Positions 14,386 to 16,078 of a stretch of DNA of 16,078 nucleotides are shown here, one piece after another; the first letter of the stretch is position 1; the number at the start of each line of letters is the position of its first letter. The translations under genes were made by a program, and so were the position numbers. A model generated the notes under the pieces. It did not search any database. It was not told the DNA's origin and worked only from the letters and a program-made list of their open reading frames with translations. This stretch comes from Treponema sp. (GTDB lineage Bacteria; Spirochaetota; Spirochaetia; Treponematales; Breznakiellaceae), in the NCBI GenBank assembly GCA_031268125.1, contig JAIRXT010000076.1:1-16078 (forward strand), given 5' to 3'.

Positions 14386-15639
14386 TTAGCGCAGCCTTGC
14401 CGCGGTAGTTTCCATATCGCCGGCCGCCTGCTGGGGAGTCTGTTCACCCTTCAGCACTTTGATGACCGCTTGATTCATTGGAGCGTAGAGATCCAGGAAT
14501 TTGGGCCAGACAAAGCGGGCGTCGGTTTCCTTGCCGGTGTTAAGCGAAAGGAATTCGTTGGCGTGGGCGTCCGCCAGGGTAATGGGGGCGCTGATCATCG
14601 GGAAAAAGCCTTCGGGCATAAACCGTGACGCAACAGCGGCGCCTTCGGGGGAGGCCAGCCAGGCAAGGAAATCCCGGCATTCCTGGGGATACTTGGTAAT
14701 CTTGTTGTAGGTTATCGCCAGATCGGGGTGGAAACTGATAAGAGTGGAACGGCCCCTGGGCGCGGGTATAGAGAAAAGACCCCATTCAAAGGGCGCTCCG
14801 GTATAAACGCTGAGATTCCACGACCCGTCTATAAACATTGCCGCCTGCTGGGTGTTAAAAAGCGCCTGGGAATCGTTATAGGTAACGGCCTCGAAACCTC
14901 TGGGAAGATACTTGGACACATCGGCCAGAGCCTGGAAACTGGCGGCAAAAGCGGCGTCATTTAATTTCTTTTCGCCGGATTCATACTTGGCCCGTTCAGC
15001 CCCGCCGCCTATAAAATTGGGAAGCATCCCCAGGTAGAAACACTCAAGGACATCCCATTCATCAGCTACGCCGTTGGCCAGCGGGGTGTACCCCCTGGCG
15101 GCAAGGGTCCCGCAGAGGGAGACAAAATCCTCCCAGGTCTGGGGAACGGAAAGCCCTTCCTTTTGAAAAATAGTTTTGTTGTAATACACAGCGTGGGAAA
15201 CGGCGGCCAGGGGAACTGCAAAAGCCTTGCCGTCGGACATTTGCCAGGGTGCAAGGTTGGCGGCGCTGAAATTCTGATTAACGCCGGGAATATCGCTGCA
15301 ATCGGCAAAATATCCGGCATTGAACAGTTCCTGGCCCGGCGCGTAACTTCTGGCGTATATCAGATCGGGCCCTGTGCCGCCGTCAAGCTGCAAGCGCAGG
15401 GTGGCGTTATAATCCGGCGGGTTCGTGGGCCGGTATTGAATCGTTACGTTGGGTTTAACCTTTTTGTATTCCGCCAGCAGGTTATTCATCTGTTCGGTAT
15501 CATCGGGCCGCCACGCGCCCATTACCAGGGTTACGGTTCCCGCGTCGGCAGCGCCGTCCCTTCTTGCTCCCGCGAACGCGGGAAGCGAAACCGCCAGTGC
15601 AAGTAATACTACGCCAATTATTCTCATAGCTTTTCCCAT
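14386..15639 (-). CDS. Extracellular sugar-binding protein of an ABC transporter (CUT1 family; start corrected)
   Basis: A 417-residue solute-binding protein (family 1, UgpB/MalE-like) that captures a sugar outside the membrane and delivers it to the two permeases downstream. The frame is open further upstream to a GTG at 15777. The ATG at 15639 is preferred because it begins a classic signal peptide (basic MGKAMR, hydrophobic core about 7-20, cleavage near AFA-GA at 23-24) and has AGGAGG about 8 bp upstream. No lipobox cysteine follows the core, so it is a free rather than lipid-anchored protein, with the caveat that spirochaete lipoboxes are loose. Family features are GPDLIYA (90-96), DGKAFAVPLAA (136-146) and YYNKTIFQKEGLSVPQTWEDF (152-172, divided by the hinge region). 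It is first in the operon and is followed by a strong hairpin. Confidence 0.92.
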   Translation of the reverse strand: MGKAMRIIGVVLLALAVSLPAFAGARRDGAADAGTVTLVMGAWRPDDTEQMNNLLAEYKKVKPNVTIQYRPTNPPDYNATLRLQLDGGTGPDLIYARSYAPGQELFNAGYFADCSDIPGVNQNFSAANLAPWQMSDGKAFAVPLAAVSHAVYYNKTIFQKEGLSVPQTWEDFVSLCGTLAARGYTPLANGVADEWDVLECFYLGMLPNFIGGGAERAKYESGEKKLNDAAFAASFQALADVSKYLPRGFEAVTYNDSQALFNTQQAAMFIDGSWNLSVYTGAPFEWGLFSIPAPRGRSTLISFHPDLAITYNKITKYPQECRDFLAWLASPEGAAVASRFMPEGFFPMISAPITLADAHANEFLSLNTGKETDARFVWPKFLDLYAPMNQAVIKVLKGEQTPQQAAGDMETTAARLR

Positions 15640-15669
15640 TCTCCAATCCTCCTGAATAAAAAAACATGG

Positions 15670-15709
15670 ATACGAATATCCCGATTTCGTATGCAATTCA
15701 TGCGCATAC
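15670..15709. promoter_or_regulatory. Two interlocked inverted repeats, candidate operator
   Basis: ATACGAA (15670-15676) and TTCGTAT (15686-15692) are perfect inverted arms 9 bp apart. GTATGC (15689-15694) and GCATAC (15704-15709) are another perfect pair, also 9 bp apart. The two share GTAT at 15689-15692, giving three evenly spaced half-sites. They lie 31-70 bp before the binding-protein start. This resembles a repressor or activator site for the sugar operon, but no regulator gene is in the window to confirm it. Confidence 0.5.
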
Positions 15710-15852
15710 CCGCATCCGGCTTTATTATTACCACTGGCGCCTCCTTCGCGTTTTCCTGCAGGAACCGTGCACAACACGGGGTGATATAAACCAGTCTTTA
15801 GGAATAATAGAAACAGGGAAAGAAAAGGAACTTTGAGAAATCCTAATTTCTG

Positions 15853-15881
15853 ATAATATCGGGGGGGGGGGGGGGGGTAAA
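15853..15881 (-). promoter_or_regulatory. Candidate promoter with a poly-C spacer, directed at the ABC operon
   Basis: On the minus strand, TTTACC (15881-15876, 4/6 to the -35 consensus) and TATTAT (15858-15853, 5/6 to the -10 consensus) are separated by exactly 17 bp: 15 C followed by GA. The last two bases of the -35 are the first two C of the same tract. A start near 15846 would give a leader of about 207 nt to the binding-protein gene. The optimal spacing depends directly on tract length. Confidence 0.45.
15861..15877 (+). repeat. Homopolymeric tract of 17 G
   Basis: Seventeen uninterrupted G on the + strand, about 220 bp upstream of the binding-protein start and outside any supported gene. 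Tracts this long are prone to slippage in replication and can form G-quadruplexes. The stated length may itself vary between cells or be a sequencing estimate. Confidence 0.95.
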
Positions 15882-15987
15882 ACCTGTGTGTGAAGAATAT
15901 ACAGTTGGGGAGATTGCCGTAACGGAAAATTTATAAACAGCGCCGCCCAGGTACATTCAACCTCTCCTTGCAAATTATTAAAACATT

Positions 15988-16019
15988 GAGGCTTTCCCAA
16001 AACTAACCGAGTTTTGGGA
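15988..16019. repeat. Dispersed palindromic repeat, copy 2
   Basis: This copy is identical over 32 nt to 5823-5854 and has the same orientation. The 10-bp stem arms are 15995-16004 and 16010-16019 around an AACCG loop. After one mismatch (C16020 against T5855) three more bases agree. It lies immediately downstream of a minus-strand promoter candidate, so that transcript would open with this hairpin. Confidence 0.85.
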
Positions 16020-16027
16020 CTGGATCC

Positions 16028-16056
16028 AGTATTACCTGTTTTAGTGTTCCTGTCAA
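16028..16056 (-). promoter_or_regulatory. Distal promoter candidate for the ABC operon leader
   Basis: On the minus strand, a perfect TTGACA (16056-16051) is followed 17 bp later by AATACT (16033-16028, 4/6 to the -10 consensus). A start near 16021 would place the palindromic repeat at the very 5' end of the transcript and give a leader of roughly 380 nt before the binding-protein ATG. It could instead serve an unrelated small transcript. Confidence 0.45.
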
Positions 16057-16078
16057 TTAAAAAATTGGGATCCTGAAA

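Larger units (their letters stand above)
15640..16078. other. Non-coding upstream region of the ABC operon (439 bp)
   Basis: I see no convincing gene here. Going away from the binding-protein start it holds: the ribosome-binding site; two interlocked inverted repeats (15670-15709); small palindromes TTCCTGCAGGAA (15753-15764) and CCGTG/CACGG (15765-15779); a 17-G tract inside a candidate promoter (15853-15881); a 37-codon frame with a ribosome-binding site (15843-15956, minus); the second copy of the dispersed palindromic repeat (15988-16019); and a second minus-strand promoter candidate (16028-16056). Confidence 0.75.

Noticed and set aside
15640..15777. N-terminal extension of the binding protein to a GTG at 15777
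   Set aside because: It would place 46 unrelated residues before a normal signal peptide. The AGGAGG in front of 15639 and the operator-like repeats fall within the supposed coding sequence.
15861..15877. The poly-G tract as a pure assembly artefact
   Set aside because: This cannot be excluded for its exact length, but flanking sequence is unique and continuous and the tract sits in a promoter-like frame, so its presence is treated as real and its length as uncertain.
15728..16000. A 90-codon minus-strand frame with a run of prolines
   Set aside because: The proline run is only the poly-C tract translated, the frame begins inside the palindromic repeat, and it has no ribosome-binding site or recognisable domain.
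5823..16019. CRISPR or insertion-sequence interpretation of the 32-nt repeat
   Set aside because: There are only two copies 10 kb apart, with no spacer periodicity, no cas gene, no transposase and no visible target-site duplication.

Overview
The window carries ten genes in four strand blocks. It looks like a GC-rich spirochaete, most likely a Treponema of the gut or fermentative type. That placement is an inference from gene content: a 7TMR-DISM-like hybrid histidine kinase, PaaK-type acyl-CoA ligases paired with an ACT protein, a sugar ABC cluster without its ATPase, and a long intergenic poly-G tract. The species cannot be fixed from the sequence alone.

Layout. 1-1125 (+): the C-terminal 374 codons of a phenylacetate-CoA ligase whose 5' end lies outside the window. 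1193-1239: a long stem-loop that probably serves as a bidirectional terminator. 1300-3978 (-): a membrane-bound hybrid sensor kinase. 4083-5817 (+): a complete second phenylacetate-CoA ligase plus a double-ACT protein, read divergently from the kinase. 5957-8916 (+): glycogen synthase and an FGGY-family sugar kinase. 8900-10765 (-): adenine deaminase, overlapping the sugar kinase tail to tail by 17 bp. 10836-12416 (-): an exported 5'-nucleotidase with its own promoter and terminator. 12550-15639 (-): a CUT1-type sugar ABC operon (binding protein, then two permeases). 15640-16078: a 439-bp non-coding upstream region rich in signals.

How the genes may work together. The two ligases and the ACT protein fit activation of arylacetates formed by aromatic amino acid fermentation. 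Glycogen synthase and the FGGY kinase point to sugar uptake and storage. The exported 5'-nucleotidase and cytoplasmic adenine deaminase are two steps of purine salvage (nucleotide to nucleoside outside; adenine to hypoxanthine inside). The ABC operon imports an unidentified sugar or oligosaccharide and must borrow an ATPase encoded elsewhere.

The most notable signal is the leader of the ABC operon. Seventeen consecutive G on the + strand (C on the coding strand) form almost all of a 17-bp spacer between a TTTACC -35-like and a TATTAT -10-like element pointing at the binding protein. This is the geometry of a phase-variable promoter. Two interlocked inverted repeats sit between it and the start codon. 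A second, distal promoter lies near the window edge and would start its transcript at a perfect 10-bp hairpin. A second copy of that hairpin, in a 32-nt identical repeat, lies about 10 kb away after the ACT gene. A 14-bp perfect stem between the binding-protein and permease genes probably makes expression within the operon unequal. Three annotated starts (adenine deaminase, first permease, binding protein) are set by Shine-Dalgarno position to be shorter than the longest reading frame.
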